Positions 1 to 6,379 are shown, counted from the first letter of the stretch. The stretch is 10,201 nt of DNA from JBOHPP01 sp050731755 (GCA_050731755.1 JBOHPP010000052.1:1-10201); one strand, 5' to 3'. Notes: generated from the sequence alone by a model not told the origin. Numbers and translations are program-made.

Positions 1-130
1 GATGCGGATCGAGGTCAAGTCATCGCAAAGACTCACGTCCTCGAGGCTGGAGGAGCGGCGCGAGACTCCGACGAGCGAGCGGCCGTGACAGGCGGCCGCG
101 AGTGTGTCAGGACGGCAAGCGACGTCGTGT
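1..130. other. No recognisable gene
   Basis: I see no supported gene here. On the plus strand one frame runs open from the window start to a TGA at 86-88, reading 28 codons of mostly Arg, Glu, Ser and Thr. This could be the tail of a gene beginning outside the window, but it has no recognisable motif. A second plus frame stays open to a TAG at about 150, inside the repeat array. Neither can be told from chance open frames in GC-rich DNA. Confidence 0.3.
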
Positions 131-317
131 TACAACGACCCCAGCGTGCCTAGAGCAGGCCACCCACGGAGCAAGCCGGCCTCGCGGCCCCCGCTACAAC
201 GACCCCAGCGTGCCTAGAGCAGGCCGACTCACGCAGGCTCGCCTCGCGCGCCAGGCGCGCTGCGGCTTCGCACTCCCACGGAGCAAGCCGGCCTCGCGCG
301 TGCCTAGAGTAGGCCAC
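131..317. repeat. Imperfect two-module repeat array
   Basis: Two modules recur. Module A, 31 bases, is identical at 131-161 and 195-225; its last 20 bases recur at 298-317 with one change (GAGC becomes GAGT). Module B, 24 bases beginning CCCACGGAGCAAGCC, is identical at 163-186 and 275-298. The order is A, B, A, spacer with a palindrome, B, partial A. In each A copy the piece GCCT-AGAGC-AGGC can form a small hairpin, and the one base change in the third copy lies in its loop. The block lies directly after the stop of the minus-strand zinc-ribbon gene. It resembles a degenerate intergenic repeat of the REP/BIME kind. The spacing is irregular (64 bases between the first two A copies), which does not fit a CRISPR array. 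Whether it is dispersed elsewhere in the genome cannot be seen here. Confidence 0.75.
246..260. repeat. Palindrome inside the repeat array
   Basis: GCGCGCC and GGCGCGC face each other around a single A, an exact 7-base inverted repeat. It lies in the spacer between the second A module and the second B module. Seen directly; whether it forms a cruciform or an RNA hairpin (the one-base loop is too tight without opening a few pairs) is unknown. Confidence 0.5.
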
Positions 318-318
318 C

Positions 319-699
319 TCAGACGGGGCCGAAGCCGACCGCGGTTTGGCCGTCTCTCATCAGCGGCCGGAAACGCACCGGCAGGCCGACGTCGAGGCTG
401 TCCAGGGGCACGTCGATGACGCGACCGAGGAGCTGCACACCCTCCCGGAGCCGGACGATGGCGATCGCGTAGGGCGCATCGCCCGCGTGGCGGGCCGGCG
501 CGACGCGGATGATCGTGTACGAGGTGATCCTGCCCTCGCCGGAGAGCGCCACCGATTCCCACGCGCGCTGCCCGCAGGCGGGGCAGAACTGTTTGGGCGG
601 GATCGCCAACTCACCGCACCGCTCGCACCGGATGCCCGTCAGTGCGCCCTCCCGAGCCCGCTCGAAGAAGGTCTTGAGGGTGATCACGGGCTCAACCAC
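319..699 (-). CDS. Zn-ribbon/OB-fold protein, DUF35 type (thiolase partner)
   Basis: A 126-residue protein of the DUF35 family, built of an N-terminal rubredoxin-like zinc ribbon followed by an OB fold. The zinc ligands are visible as CERC (Cys25, Cys28) and CPAC (Cys39, Cys42). The rest, about residues 46-126, is the beta-rich OB part, with the typical pattern of a 'Y-T-I-I' strand followed by 'PYAIAIVRL' and a GxVxD-like turn. In known cases (archaeal HMG-CoA synthase/thiolase complexes, steroid side-chain enzymes such as ChsH2 with Ltp2) such proteins pair with a thiolase-fold enzyme and help bind or channel acyl-CoA. The neighbour upstream is such an enzyme. The start is GTG at 697-699, overlapping the thiolase stop by 8 bases with no good ribosome binding site, so translational coupling is likely. 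The family assignment is firm; the reaction is inferred only from context. Confidence 0.9.
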   Translation of the reverse strand: MVEPVITLKTFFERAREGALTGIRCERCGELAIPPKQFCPACGQRAWESVALSGEGRITSYTIIRVAPARHAGDAPYAIAIVRLREGVQLLGRVIDVPLDSLDVGLPVRFRPLMRDGQTAVGFGPV

Positions 700-1846
700 G
701 GCCGAACAGGCTCACGAGGACGGTCGCGGTGTTGCCGCCCAGCGTGTGAGTGAGGCCGACCCTGGGACCGTCGACCTGCCGAGGGCCCGCCTCACCGCGG
801 AGCTGCGTGGCGATCTCCACGATCTGGGCGGCACCGGTGGCGCCGATGGGATGGCCTTTGGCCTTGAGCCCGCCCGACGTGTTCACGGGCACCTTGCCGC
901 CGAGGCTCGTCCAGCCCTTCTCGGCGGCGATGCCGCCGGCGCCGGGCTCGAAGAGCCCCAGACCTTCGGTGGCCACGATCTCGGCGATGGTGAAGCAGTC
1001 GTGCAGCTCGACCACGTCCACGTCCTGCGGCCCGAGCCCGGCCTGGCGATAGGCAGCAGCGGCAGCGCGCTCGGTGGCCGGCACCCGCGCCAGGTCGCGC
1101 TTGTCCTGCATCAGCATGTGATCGGAGGCCGCCGCCGTGCCCAGCACCCAGACCGCTCGAGGGCGCTTCTGCGCGATCTCCTCGGAGACCAGGATGACGG
1201 CGGCGCCGCCGTCGGTGAACGGGCAGCAGTCGTAGAGCTTCAGGGGGTCGGCGACGTAGGCCGAGCCGAGCACCTGCTCCAGCGTAATTTCTTTCTGGAA
1301 CTGGGCCTTGGGGTTGAGCACCCCGTGGCGGTGGTTCTTGACCGCCACGTGGGCCATCTGCTCCTCGGTGGTCCCGTATTTGGTCATGTGGGCGCGGGCG
1401 ATCAGCGCGAAGACTCCGGGGAAGGTGAGGCCCGCCGGCTGCTCCCAGGTGGCGTCGGAGGCGTAGGCGAAGTATTCGGTGGCCTCGGAGGTGGAGACGT
1501 TGAGCACGCGCTCGGCCCCGCCCACGAGGATGACGTCGCTCACGCCGGCGGCGATCTCCATGACCGCGTGGCGGAAAGCGGCGTGCGAAGAGGCGCAGGC
1601 CGTCTCGAAGCGCGTGGTGGGCACAGCCGGGATCCCCAGCACGGAGGCGGCCTGGGGGCCGGTGTGGAGCTGCTTTTCTGTCTCGCCGCCCACCACGTTG
1701 CCGTAGTACAGGGCCTGCACCGCGCTGGGCGGCAGCCCGGCGTCGGTCAGCGCGTCGCGCGCCGCCTCGGCGAACAGCTCGGCGGATGTCAGCTCGTGCT
1801 TACCGAACTTCGTGACCCCCACCCCGAGGACCGCGACCCTCCGCAT
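692..1846 (-). CDS. Thiolase-family acyl-CoA acetyltransferase (SCP2/lipid-transfer type)
   Basis: A 384-residue cytosolic enzyme of the thiolase superfamily, close to the usual length. The nucleophilic cysteine is Cys84 in ETACASS. HDCF (282-285) replaces the NEAF motif of classical thiolases, as in the SCP2-like subgroup. GHPIGATG (331-338) carries the second catalytic histidine, His332. CCPFTDGGAAVI lies at 207-218. The C-terminal THTLGGNTA (366-374) has His and Gly-Gly but no second active-site cysteine of the classical CxG type, again as in SCP2-like members. Such proteins either cleave or condense acyl-CoAs, or act as retro-aldolases on side-chain CoA esters when paired with a DUF35 protein, and the next gene encodes one. 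The start is the ATG at 1844-1846 because AAGGAGGT sits just upstream; a TTG at 1868-1870 in the same frame is rejected. The substrate cannot be read from the sequence. Confidence 0.93.
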   Translation of the reverse strand: MRRVAVLGVGVTKFGKHELTSAELFAEAARDALTDAGLPPSAVQALYYGNVVGGETEKQLHTGPQAASVLGIPAVPTTRFETACASSHAAFRHAVMEIAAGVSDVILVGGAERVLNVSTSEATEYFAYASDATWEQPAGLTFPGVFALIARAHMTKYGTTEEQMAHVAVKNHRHGVLNPKAQFQKEITLEQVLGSAYVADPLKLYDCCPFTDGGAAVILVSEEIAQKRPRAVWVLGTAAASDHMLMQDKRDLARVPATERAAAAAYRQAGLGPQDVDVVELHDCFTIAEIVATEGLGLFEPGAGGIAAEKGWTSLGGKVPVNTSGGLKAKGHPIGATGAAQIVEIATQLRGEAGPRQVDGPRVGLTHTLGGNTATVLVSLFGRG

Positions 1847-1849
1847 GAG

Positions 1850-1857
1850 ACCTCCTT
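1850..1857 (-). promoter_or_regulatory. Strong ribosome binding site of the thiolase
   Basis: AAGGAGGT on the minus strand lies three bases before the ATG at 1844-1846. It is a near-perfect match to the anti-Shine-Dalgarno sequence and decides the start against the TTG eight codons upstream. Confidence 0.8.
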
Positions 1858-1869
1858 GTCGATGTTCCA

Positions 1870-1878
1870 ATCATAGCA
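1870..1878 (-). promoter_or_regulatory. Possible extended -10 promoter element of the thiolase operon
   Basis: TGCTATGAT reads as an extended -10 (TGn followed by TATGAT, five of six matches to the sigma-70 consensus). It would start transcription near 1863, leaving a leader of about 17 bases that contains the ribosome binding site. No convincing -35 hexamer is present 17 bases upstream, as is common for extended -10 promoters. The assignment is inferred from sequence only. Confidence 0.4.
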
Positions 1879-1942
1879 TTCGACCGCCGATGGCCGAGCC
1901 GCCGGGCTGGTCGCGTGGGTGGCGTCAGCTATCTGCGCCGGC

Positions 1943-1971
1943 TTGACGCTGCGCTGCGACCGATGCAGGAT
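1943..1971 (+). promoter_or_regulatory. Possible promoter of the MetE-like gene
   Basis: TTGACG (1943-1948) matches the -35 consensus at five of six bases. Seventeen bases further on, CAGGAT (1966-1971) is a weak -10 with three of six matches. It would give a leader of about 35 bases. The position and orientation suit the plus-strand gene at 2013, but the -10 is poor and the site is a guess. Confidence 0.25.
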
Positions 1972-2000
1972 GGGCCCCGCCCGCGGCAGACCGAGCCCGC

Positions 2001-2005
2001 GGAGG
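2001..2005 (+). promoter_or_regulatory. Ribosome binding site of the MetE-like gene
   Basis: GGAGG lies seven bases before the ATG at 2013-2015. This is the ideal spacing and supports that start. Confidence 0.75.
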
Positions 2006-2012
2006 CATCATC

Positions 2013-3134
2013 ATGCCGGCATCCATTCGACCGCCATTCCGCGCCGATCACGTCGGTAGCTTGCTGCGCCCGCCCGCGCTGAAGGCCCTTCGGCTCGACA
2101 CGGAGTCGGGCCGTGCGAGCGAGGGTCAACTCCGCGCCGCCGAGGACGCCGCGATCCGGGACGTGGTCGTCCTGCAGGAGGCGGCCGGCCTCCAGGGCAT
2201 CACCGACGGCGAGCTGCGCCGCAAGTCCTGGCACATGGACTTCCTGCTCCAGCTCAACGGCCTGTCGAGCCAGGGCAAGACGATTCCCGTCGCGTTTCGC
2301 GGCAAGGCGGGGGAGGTGCACTTCACACGCCCGGACCTGGCCATCACCAGCCGCGTCACCCGGCCGCGGCCGATCTTCGTCGAGGCCTTCACGTTCCTGG
2401 CCTCGGTGGTCTCGCGGACGCCGAAGCTCACCATCCCCTCGCCCTGCATGCTCTACTCCCAGGTCGGACGGGCCGGCATCGACAAGACTGTCTACCCGGA
2501 CCTGGACGCCTTCGTCGAGGACACCGCCGCCGCCTATCGTGCCGAGATCGCCGCCCTCTATGCCGCCGGGTGCCGGTATCTGCAGCTTGACGACGTGAGC
2601 CTGGCCTATCTCTGCGACGAGGAAATGCGGGAGCAGGGCCGGGCGCGCGGCGAGGATCCGGACGCCCAGCTCCGACTGTCGGTCAAGCTGATCCAGGCCA
2701 CGCTGCGTGACAAGCCCGCGAACCTGACCGTCTGCACCCATCTCTGCCGCGGCAACTTCCGCTCGAGCTGGCGCGCACAGGGCGGCTATGCCCGGATCGC
2801 CGAGATCATCTTCAACGAACTACCCTACGATGGCTTCTTCCTGGAGTTCGACGACGCGCGCTCGGGCGATTTCTCACCCCTCAAATATCTTCCCCGTCAT
2901 CCGCGCGTGGTCCTGGGGCTGGTCACCACCAAGGTTGGCGCGCTGGAAAAGAAGGACGACCTTCGGCGCCGTCTCGACGAGGCGGCCAAGTACGTCCCCC
3001 TCGAGCAGGTCGGCGTCAGCCCACAGTGCGGCTTCTCCTCGACCCTCGAGGGCAACGAGCTCACGGTGGACCAGCAGAAGGCGAAGCTCGCGCTCTGTGT
3101 GGAGCTGGCCCGCGAGGTCTGGGGCGGCCTCTAG
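2013..3134 (+). CDS. Short MetE-like (cobalamin-independent methionine synthase family) methyltransferase
   Basis: A 373-residue cytosolic protein of the UROD/MetE TIM-barrel superfamily, matching the C-terminal catalytic half of MetE and similar in length to the Bacillus YxjG/YxjH group; the N-terminal half of full MetE is absent. Family landmarks are RADHVGSLLRP (10-20), ITDGELRRKSWHMDF (63-77), YLQLDDV (189-195), CTHLCRGNFRS (241-251), FFLEFDDARSGDF (275-287) and VSPQCGFSS (335-343). The four zinc ligands of MetE map onto His243, Cys245, Glu278 and Cys339, so the thiol-activating site is intact. Family members move a methyl group to homocysteine or another thiol; without the MetE N-terminal half the methyl donor may not be methyl-tetrahydrofolate polyglutamate. 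The gene is monocistronic, diverges from the thiolase operon, and is followed by hairpins. The fold and metal site are secure; the exact substrate is not. Confidence 0.92.
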   Translation: MPASIRPPFRADHVGSLLRPPALKALRLDTESGRASEGQLRAAEDAAIRDVVVLQEAAGLQGITDGELRRKSWHMDFLLQLNGLSSQGKTIPVAFRGKAGEVHFTRPDLAITSRVTRPRPIFVEAFTFLASVVSRTPKLTIPSPCMLYSQVGRAGIDKTVYPDLDAFVEDTAAAYRAEIAALYAAGCRYLQLDDVSLAYLCDEEMREQGRARGEDPDAQLRLSVKLIQATLRDKPANLTVCTHLCRGNFRSSWRAQGGYARIAEIIFNELPYDGFFLEFDDARSGDFSPLKYLPRHPRVVLGLVTTKVGALEKKDDLRRRLDEAAKYVPLEQVGVSPQCGFSSTLEGNELTVDQQKAKLALCVELAREVWGGL

Positions 3135-3153
3135 GAGCCTGTCGGCATGTCGA

Positions 3154-3182
3154 GGAGCGCCACGGCTTCGCCGGGGCGCTCC
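3154..3182 (+). terminator. Strong hairpin after the MetE-like gene
   Basis: GGAGCGCC (3154-3161) pairs exactly with GGCGCTCC (3175-3182). Inside, after an A/G mismatch, CGGC and GCCG pair around TTC, giving about 12 base pairs in all. It begins 20 bases after the stop codon. No T tract follows, so it may stall or protect transcript ends rather than act as a classical intrinsic terminator. Confidence 0.5.
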
Positions 3183-3196
3183 GAGCGTTGGGGGCT

Positions 3197-3224
3197 ATGG
3201 GGGGCCATGTCGGGGCCCCCCCAT
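3197..3224. terminator. Second GC-rich hairpin between convergent genes
   Basis: ATGGGGGGCC (3197-3206) can pair with GGCCCCCCCAT (3214-3224), leaving one C bulged out. The heptamer CCATGTC occurs on both sides of GGGGCCCCC (3205-3211 and 3221-3227). It ends nine bases from the stop of the minus-strand gene, so it could serve either convergent transcript. There is no T tract on either strand. Confidence 0.4.
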
Positions 3225-3232
3225 GTCACTAG

Positions 3233-4720
3233 TCAGCGCCGGCCGAGCTCGTTGATGGCGCGGTCCCGATGGGCGAAGGTGAAGAGCCTGTCGGCCGACA
3301 GGAACTCGGTGTACTTGAGGTAGCCCAGCTCGGCGTTGAACTTCTGCATGCTGTCGAGCATGCTCGCGTCCAGGTCGAGGTTCGGGTCCACCACGTGGGG
3401 CCGGGCCTTCTTGATGACCTCGCGCTTGGCCCCCGTGTACTTCACGATGATGTCCACGTTGCGGTCCTCGGTCCAGCCCCGCCCGCCTTCGGCGGACAGA
3501 TCACGCACGGCGCGGACGTAGCCCAGCATCACACGGTGGGCGAGGTCGGGGTTGGCCTTGGCCCCGGCCGGCCGCTCCAGCGGCCGCACGCCCACGCCCT
3601 TGTCCTCGGCCAGCGTGGGGAAAGGCTCGGTGACGATCCCGGCGTCCACGGCGCCCGACTCCAGCGCGGGGGGCACCATGTCGGGGAAGGGCATGATCTT
3701 GATCTGCACGTCCCTGATGGTGAGGCCGTCGCGGCGCAGGACCTGGTCGAGCATCCACTCCACGGCGGCGCCCCGCGTGTTGAGCGCGACCGGCCGCCCC
3801 TTGAGGTCGGCGATCCGCTTCACCTGCGAGCCCCACAGGGCCTTGCGCACGGTGAAGTAGTCCTCGAGATAACCGATGTGCAGCGGCGCGATGAACTCCA
3901 GGGGCAGCTTGGCGGCCACCGCGTTGAAGCCGGCGGCGCCCATGCCGGAGCCGCCGAGCTGGAGCTGGCCCGTCGCCACCTGGTGCCGGTGTCTTCCTGC
4001 CAGGTAAGCATGCGCCTCTGGAGTGCGTGCAGACCGCGCGGTCAGGACCAGCCCCAGAGCGCCGACCAGCGCGAAGGCGCTGTACATCTCCGTCGTGCTC
4101 AGCATCTGCCAGTACCGGTAGACGAGGTGGCCCAGGCCCGATTTCGCCGCGATGAACGCCACCGCCACGATGGCGACCAGCGCGAGGCCGAGCCCGAGCC
4201 TCAGACCGGTGAAGATCGCCGGCAGCGCGGCGGGCAGGATCACTTTGCGAAACAGCCGCAGGCCATGGGCGCCGTAGTTGCGGCCGACGTCCAAAAACCG
4301 CGGGTCCATCGTCTGCACGCCGGCCAGCGTGCTGATGGTGATCTGAAAGAACGCCGAGATCGCGCCGGTCAGGACGAAGGCCGGCTCCCCCACGCCGAGC
4401 AGGATGAGAAAAAAGGGCAGCATCGCGATCTTGGGAACGGGGAACAGGAAGGCGATGTAGGGCTCGACGGCGTCACGCACCGGCCGGGCCATGCCCATGA
4501 GCAGGCCGAGGGGCACGGCGGGCACCGCCGCCAGCGCGAAGGCCACCGCCAGCCGGGTGAGCGTCACGAAGGTCTCGGCAGCGAGCTCACCAGCGGTGAG
4601 GCGATCGACGAGGGCCGCACCGATCGCCGTGGGCGGCGGGAAGTATCGCGGTGAGAGGATCGCCAGGCGGGACGCGAGCTCCCACAGGGCCAGCAGCGCG
4701 ACCGACACCACGAGCCCCAT
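3233..4720 (-). CDS. Fused frame: ABC permease 2 run into a truncated NitT/TauT substrate-binding protein
   Basis: One 495-codon frame holds parts of two proteins that are normally separate. Residues 1-229 are an SsuC/TauC-like permease: first membrane helix about 3-22, YFPPP at 26-30, several further helices, and the EAA-type loop (YGAHGLRLFRKVILPAALP, 149-167). Residues 248-495 are an SsuA/TauA-like binding protein: VATGQLQLGG (248-257), IADLKGRPVALN (303-314) and SGAVDAGIVTEPF (355-367). Its signal peptide and roughly the first 75-95 residues are absent. Residues 230-247 fit neither family and look like out-of-frame reading. As a product it would put the binding domain on the cytoplasmic or wrong side unless the helix count allows otherwise, so function is doubtful. 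The ATG at 4718-4720 follows the TAG of permease 1 without a gap. It is either a decayed pair of genes, a true fusion, or a sequence or assembly error. The component families are secure. Confidence 0.85.
   Translation of the reverse strand: MGLVVSVALLALWELASRLAILSPRYFPPPTAIGAALVDRLTAGELAAETFVTLTRLAVAFALAAVPAVPLGLLMGMARPVRDAVEPYIAFLFPVPKIAMLPFFLILLGVGEPAFVLTGAISAFFQITISTLAGVQTMDPRFLDVGRNYGAHGLRLFRKVILPAALPAIFTGLRLGLGLALVAIVAVAFIAAKSGLGHLVYRYWQMLSTTEMYSAFALVGALGLVLTARSARTPEAHAYLAGRHRHQVATGQLQLGGSGMGAAGFNAVAAKLPLEFIAPLHIGYLEDYFTVRKALWGSQVKRIADLKGRPVALNTRGAAVEWMLDQVLRRDGLTIRDVQIKIMPFPDMVPPALESGAVDAGIVTEPFPTLAEDKGVGVRPLERPAGAKANPDLAHRVMLGYVRAVRDLSAEGGRGWTEDRNVDIIVKYTGAKREVIKKARPHVVDPNLDLDASMLDSMQKFNAELGYLKYTEFLSADRLFTFAHRDRAINELGRR
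3980..4033 (-). other. Frameshift and gene-junction segment
   Basis: Dropping one T from the TCT codon at 4031-4033 makes the minus strand read LTARLHALQRRMLTWQED. That is a typical permease C-terminus and parallels permease 1, which ends LRAWLLPWVQDVGAR. In the actual frame this stretch gives SARTPEAHAYLAGRHRHQ, which fits no family. Binding-protein sequence begins at about 3979. The ancestral layout was therefore probably permease end, stop, short gap, then signal peptide and first part of the binding protein, with that piece now missing. A 6-base inverted repeat, ACCTGG (3978-3983) and CCAGGT (4000-4005), flanks the join. The alignment was done by eye. Confidence 0.65.
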
Positions 4721-5500
4721 CTACCGCGCTCCCACGTCCTGGACCCACGGCAGGAGCCACGCTCGCAGCGCGGCCAGCCCGTAGGACAGGACGGCGCCGA
4801 GCACGGCGATCACGAAGAAGACGGCGTACATGTCTTCGACCTTGAGCACCTGCCAGGAGAGCCACAGGACGGCGCCGAGCCCGCGGCTGGCGCTCACGAT
4901 CTCTACGGCGACCACGACGATCAGCGCGTAGCCCAGGCCCAGGCGCAACCCGGTGAAGATGAACGGCAGGGCGCCGGGCAGCAGCACGGCGGCGAACAGG
5001 CGCCGGCCCCGGGCGCCGTAGTGCACGGCGGCCTCGACCACCAGGCGATCGATCTGTCGCACGCCGAGCGTGGTCGTGAAGGCCACGAGGAAGAACGAGG
5101 TCACCGCGGTGGTGACGATCGTGGCGATCTCGCCGACCGGGACGAGGAAGCTGACGAGCGGCAGGAAGAGGATACTCGGGATCGGGTAGACGACGGCGAA
5201 CACCGGATCCAGCCCCTCGCGCAGGCGGCGCCAGAGCCCCATCCCCAGGCCCACCGCCACGCCGAGCAGCGCGGCCAGCGCGAACGCCAAGCCGATGCGG
5301 ACGAGCGTGGCCGCCGTGTGGTGCCAGAGCGTGCCGTCGGCGGCGAGGCGCGCGAGATGGACGAACACGGTCGTAGGGCGGGGGAAGAACGCCTCACGCA
5401 GGACCCCGGTGGCGCTCGCCCACTCCCACAGGACGAGCAGCGCCAGCGGGGAGCCGATCGTGAGCCAGTGCTCGGCAAGCCACCGACGGAGTCTGCTCAT
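4721..5500 (-). CDS. ABC transporter permease 1 (NitT/TauT, SsuC-like)
   Basis: A 259-residue inner-membrane permease of full family length, belonging to the group that imports small anions, sulfonates or thiamine-precursor-like molecules. Hydrophobic segments can be seen at about 13-33, 66-90, 102-121, 125-147, 186-205 and 222-245. The EAA loop that contacts the ATPase lies at about 156-189 (EAAVHYGARGRRLF, then VLLPGALPFIFTGLRLG). The start ATG at 5498-5500 has only a weak ribosome binding site and lies inside the end of the ATPase frame, which suggests coupled translation. Its TAG is followed at once by the ATG of permease 2, so the importer would use two different permeases. The substrate cannot be assigned from these sequences. 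Confidence 0.93.
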   Translation of the reverse strand: MSRLRRWLAEHWLTIGSPLALLVLWEWASATGVLREAFFPRPTTVFVHLARLAADGTLWHHTAATLVRIGLAFALAALLGVAVGLGMGLWRRLREGLDPVFAVVYPIPSILFLPLVSFLVPVGEIATIVTTAVTSFFLVAFTTTLGVRQIDRLVVEAAVHYGARGRRLFAAVLLPGALPFIFTGLRLGLGYALIVVVAVEIVSASRGLGAVLWLSWQVLKVEDMYAVFFVIAVLGAVLSYGLAALRAWLLPWVQDVGAR

Positions 5501-6302
5501 GGTATGCCGCCGGCCTGCGGTCCTCGCTCATCGCGCGGACGACTTCGACACGGAGCCGTGACCAGATCTTCTCGAGCAGCAGGCCGTAGGCCTGTGAGGC
5601 CCGGACCTCGAGCCCGCGCGGCCGTCCAAGGTCGACGACGAAGATCTCGCTCACCCGCCCGGGCCGCGCCGTCAGGAGCACAATGCGGTCTCCCAGGAGC
5701 AGCGCCTCCTCGAGCGAGTGGGTGACGTAGATGACCGTCTTGCCCAGCACGGCCCAGATGCGCAGCAGCTCTTCCTGCATGAGCGTGCGCGTCTGGGCGT
5801 CGAGTGCGGCCAGCGGCTCGTCCATCAGAAGCACTTCCGGGTCGTTGGCCAGAGCGCGGGCGATGCCCACGCGCTGCTTCATGCCGCCCGATAGCTGGTG
5901 AGGATAGTGGCCAGCGAACGTGGTGAGGCCGACCATCGCCAGCATGTCCCGCGTCCGAGCCTCACGGGCCGCGCGCCCGACGCCCCGGTTCTCGAGCCCG
6001 AAGGCCACGTTGTCGAGCACTGTCCGCCACGGCAGCAGCGCGTGTTCCTGGAAGACCATCGCCGTGAGCGGGGTGCCCAGCCGTTCGGCTTCGATGCGCA
6101 CCTCGCCGGCGCTCTGGCGGAGAAGGCCGGCCAGTACGCGCAGCAGCGTGGACTTGCCGCTGCCGCTGGGGCCCACCACGCAGAGAAATTCGCCAGCAGC
6201 GACGTCGAGCGAGATCCGGTCCAGGGCCACGACCGACTGCCCGTGGCTCTCGAAGATCACGCTGACCTCGCGGACGGACACCTTGGCGGCGCGTGCCGGC
6301 AT
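5394..6302 (-). CDS. ABC transporter ATPase (NitT/TauT, SsuB-like)
   Basis: The cytoplasmic ATPase that drives the importer. Counting from the ATG at 6300-6302 it has 302 residues: Walker A GPSGSGKST (44-52), Q-loop Gln85, signature LSGGMKQR (137-144), Walker B VLLMDEP (157-163), D-loop ALD (166-168) and switch His195. All catalytic parts are present. I prefer this start because GGGGAA lies just before it and the family-conserved sequence begins soon after. An ATG at 6381-6383, overlapping the stop of the upstream gene as ATGA, would add 27 Pro/Gly/Arg-rich residues without a ribosome binding site and remains possible. The C-terminus is odd: family homology ends near residue 260, and the last 35 or so residues are encoded entirely within the permease 1 gene in another frame (107-base overlap). 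Confidence 0.93.
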   Translation of the reverse strand: MPARAAKVSVREVSVIFESHGQSVVALDRISLDVAAGEFLCVVGPSGSGKSTLLRVLAGLLRQSAGEVRIEAERLGTPLTAMVFQEHALLPWRTVLDNVAFGLENRGVGRAAREARTRDMLAMVGLTTFAGHYPHQLSGGMKQRVGIARALANDPEVLLMDEPLAALDAQTRTLMQEELLRIWAVLGKTVIYVTHSLEEALLLGDRIVLLTARPGRVSEIFVVDLGRPRGLEVRASQAYGLLLEKIWSRLRVEVVRAMSEDRRPAAYHEQTPSVACRALAHDRLPAGAARPVGVGERHRGPA

Positions 6303-6379
6303 CGGTTCCCCGGGCCCGGCCGGACCCGACGGCCTGGGGATTCTGCCTGAGCGGCGGGGATCGTTCAAGGCGCCGGCCG

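Noticed and set aside
2..88. Short plus-strand frame ending at TGA 86-88 as the tail of an upstream gene
   Set aside because: Only 28 codons with no recognisable motif; it cannot be separated from chance.
131..317. Repeat array as a CRISPR
   Set aside because: Two different modules with irregular spacing (1, 8 and 49 bases between modules), only two to three copies, and no cas gene in the window.
509..1876. Long plus-strand open frame of 455 codons opposite the thiolase
   Set aside because: It is a shadow of the thiolase codons in GC-rich DNA: biased composition, no motif, and the opposite strand has a complete catalytic set.
1873..1881. Nine-base word ATAGCATTC shared with 6895-6903, both in intergenic gaps
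   Set aside because: Two copies of a 9-mer could arise by chance in 10 kb, the distances to the genes differ, and no other copy was noticed.
1929..2741. Minus-strand open frame of 270 codons opposite the MetE-like gene
   Set aside because: It overlaps a gene with a clear ribosome binding site and all family motifs on the plus strand, and shows no motif of its own.
3269..4654. Plus-strand open frame of 461 codons opposite the permease/binding-protein frame
   Set aside because: It is rich in His, Gln, Arg and Gly, with no domain signs; the minus strand carries the recognisable transporter sequence.
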